Source: Roseivirga sp.
GTDB taxonomy: Bacteria > Bacteroidota > Bacteroidia > Cytophagales > Cyclobacteriaceae
DNA: 64,000 bases
Reading direction: 5' to 3'
NCBI GenBank assembly: GCA_021404565.1
Contig: JAAWWF010000007.1
Location: forward strand, 186,001 to 250,000
The position numbers and the translations under genes were made by a program. Under the pieces are notes generated by a model, which made no database searches, had not been told where the DNA came from, and saw only the letters and a program-made list of their open reading frames with translations. Below are positions 62,961 to 64,000 of this stretch, in pieces (the stretch's first letter is position 1; every line of letters begins with the position of its first letter).

Positions 62961-62979
62961 GCATCTGTCATACCAAGAA

Positions 62980-64000
62980 TTAATCCCTGACCAGAACCTG
63001 ATCCTGATTGATTTCTTTCAAAAGCCACTTGCCAATCAATCTCTGACCAAAAGTGTTTAAATGACTGTCATTGTTGAAATATACTGAACGTCCATTTTCC
63101 TCCATGGTCTTCAGGTTTAGAAGAGGATCAAGTATCCTCACTCGTTTATCCCTGGAAAAAAAGTCCTCCATTTCTGCCTGGAGGGGATAACTGGCAAGTC
63201 CTGGCTTAAAATCTTCCGAGAATTGAGCTCCTATTAATTTCATCCTCTCTAAATAGAGATCATTTACCTGTGCACAATGTGGAATGATTACAATGAATAT
63301 CTCGGAGTTCTCTCCTGCAAAACCAAAGAGTTTCTCCATTCGCTTCATATAAGATTTCAGGTCTCCAGCCCTACCCTCAGTTAACATTGCGGCATTCTCA
63401 ACCAACCCAGGCTCAGCCTTGAAATAGATTTTATCCCGCATAGTGTATTTCTCAGGAGCAAACGCATGGCTTACAAACTCTGCCCTTTCGCCCTGACTTG
63501 TGTCGTTGGTCTTTAAGGCAGCCAGAGAATAATTGATGAAGCTTAGCGACCAAAGGTATTCCGATAATTTCCAATAAACCTCTCTTGGCGAGGATATACC
63601 TTTCATTTCAGCGGGATGACTCCAGCTAAACAGGTCATTTCCAGTATAGAATTGAAAAACCAGGATATCAGGATCTTGCTTTTTGATATGACGTCTTCCA
63701 AACAGAAACTGCTCTCTTATAGATGTACCCGAAATGCTCGCATTTCTGACATTAAAGTCCGAAAGAGAGTCGCTGATTAACTGAACGTAACCCCTCTTAT
63801 GCGCTGAAAAGGAATCTCCTATGACAAGGACATCCCTTCTCCCCTCCTGCTGCTCGAAGTTTGAATTCAGGTATTCAAAATCCCCCCCATAAAAGTCGAT
63901 AATATAGAGGCGAAACGATACCTCGAACAACAAGAAGGTGGTAAGCAAGATAACCGCAGACTGACCTGTAAGGCTTAATAACTTCCTCCCAAAAGATCTG
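62980..64000 (-). CDS. SGNH-hydrolase-like membrane protein, 5' end outside the window
   Basis: At least 340 residues. The frame stays open to the window edge (FGRKLLSLTGQSAVILLTTFLL), so the gene begins beyond 64000; the first visible stretch is a membrane anchor. LVIGDSFSAHKRGYVQLISD is the SGNH nucleophile block, FYTGNDLFSW the Gly/Asn block, and YFNNDSHLNTFGQRLIG the Asp-x-x-His end. This is similar in style to AlgJ/AlgX-like or SGNH acyl-transfer proteins of surface glycans. It converges on the methyltransferase at 62241 with a 19-base gap. Confidence 0.75.
   Translation of the reverse strand, partial: RSFGRKLLSLTGQSAVILLTTFLLFEVSFRLYIIDFYGGDFEYLNSNFEQQEGRRDVLVIGDSFSAHKRGYVQLISDSLSDFNVRNASISGTSIREQFLFGRRHIKKQDPDILVFQFYTGNDLFSWSHPAEMKGISSPREVYWKLSEYLWSLSFINYSLAALKTNDTSQGERAEFVSHAFAPEKYTMRDKIYFKAEPGLVENAAMLTEGRAGDLKSYMKRMEKLFGFAGENSEIFIVIIPHCAQVNDLYLERMKLIGAQFSEDFKPGLASYPLQAEMEDFFSRDKRVRILDPLLNLKTMEENGRSVYFNNDSHLNTFGQRLIGKWLLKEINQDQVLVRD

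Overview
The window looks like a chromosome segment of a marine Bacteroidetes, probably of the Cytophagales group. The signs are a TonB-dependent receptor with an N-terminal carboxypeptidase-regulatory-like domain, several promoter candidates of the Bacteroidetes type (TTTG, about 19 bases, TAnnTTTG), weak Shine-Dalgarno sites, moderate G+C, and a fucose/sulfatase locus typical of algal-polysaccharide users. No phage, IS or CRISPR was seen.

Region 1 (1-4700) is part of a non-phosphorylative L-fucose pathway: L-fuconate dehydratase, an SDR dehydrogenase, a lipoprotein sulfatase and the first 14 codons of an FAH-type hydrolase, all leftward, with a divergent AraC regulator. Region 2 (4795-9841) is a nitric oxide reductase locus, norC-norB-norQ-norD, with a strong palindrome upstream and a convergent Rrf2 regulator carrying three cysteines. 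Region 3 (9842-22162) is core-like: tRNA-Asn with two terminators and a partial tRNA-tail repeat, a TonB receptor, an atypical NRAMP homologue, Hsp20, a zinc-type CDF exporter, acetyl-CoA synthetase with a two-subunit sodium:solute symporter, and two envelope proteins.

Region 4 (22382-38562) is the most interesting part. It holds every component of lasso-peptide biosynthesis. A rightward operon carries an HPr-kinase-like kinase, a sulfotransferase, an asparagine-synthetase-like cyclase and a 58-residue precursor. A PqqD-like B1/RRE gene converges on the precursor. A B2-type transglutaminase-like protease lies about 11 kb away on the other strand, behind a large permease fused to FG-GAP/ASPIC repeats. 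Between them are a second sulfotransferase, a prolyl-4-hydroxylase-like oxygenase, an Asp/Arg beta-hydroxylase, another double-stranded beta-helix oxygenase, a glycosyltransferase, an HTTM membrane protein with a partner, and a broken SGNH hydrolase. The precursor ends in Asp-Tyr-Asn-Ser, which fits C-terminal serine phosphorylation and leaves a tyrosine open to sulfation. A YdeI/OmdA gene (a family linked to bacteriocin protection) follows.

Region 5 (38624-64000) starts with two more Fe-dependent oxygenases (PhyH and JmjC-cupin) and a CxxCxxCC protein. Then comes an eight-gene, tightly coupled operon: GT2, nucleotidyltransferase, B12-type radical SAM, methyltransferase, a second B12-type radical SAM, a PglK-like ABC flippase, sulfotransferase, GT4. 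The remainder holds a SPASM-like radical SAM with a sulfotransferase, more glycosyltransferases and methyltransferases, a third B12-type radical SAM, SGNH hydrolases, a polysaccharide deacetylase and a GNAT protein. This reads as a locus for a sulfated, methylated surface glycan or glycoconjugate. Whether it is functionally joined to the lasso genes cannot be decided from sequence alone.
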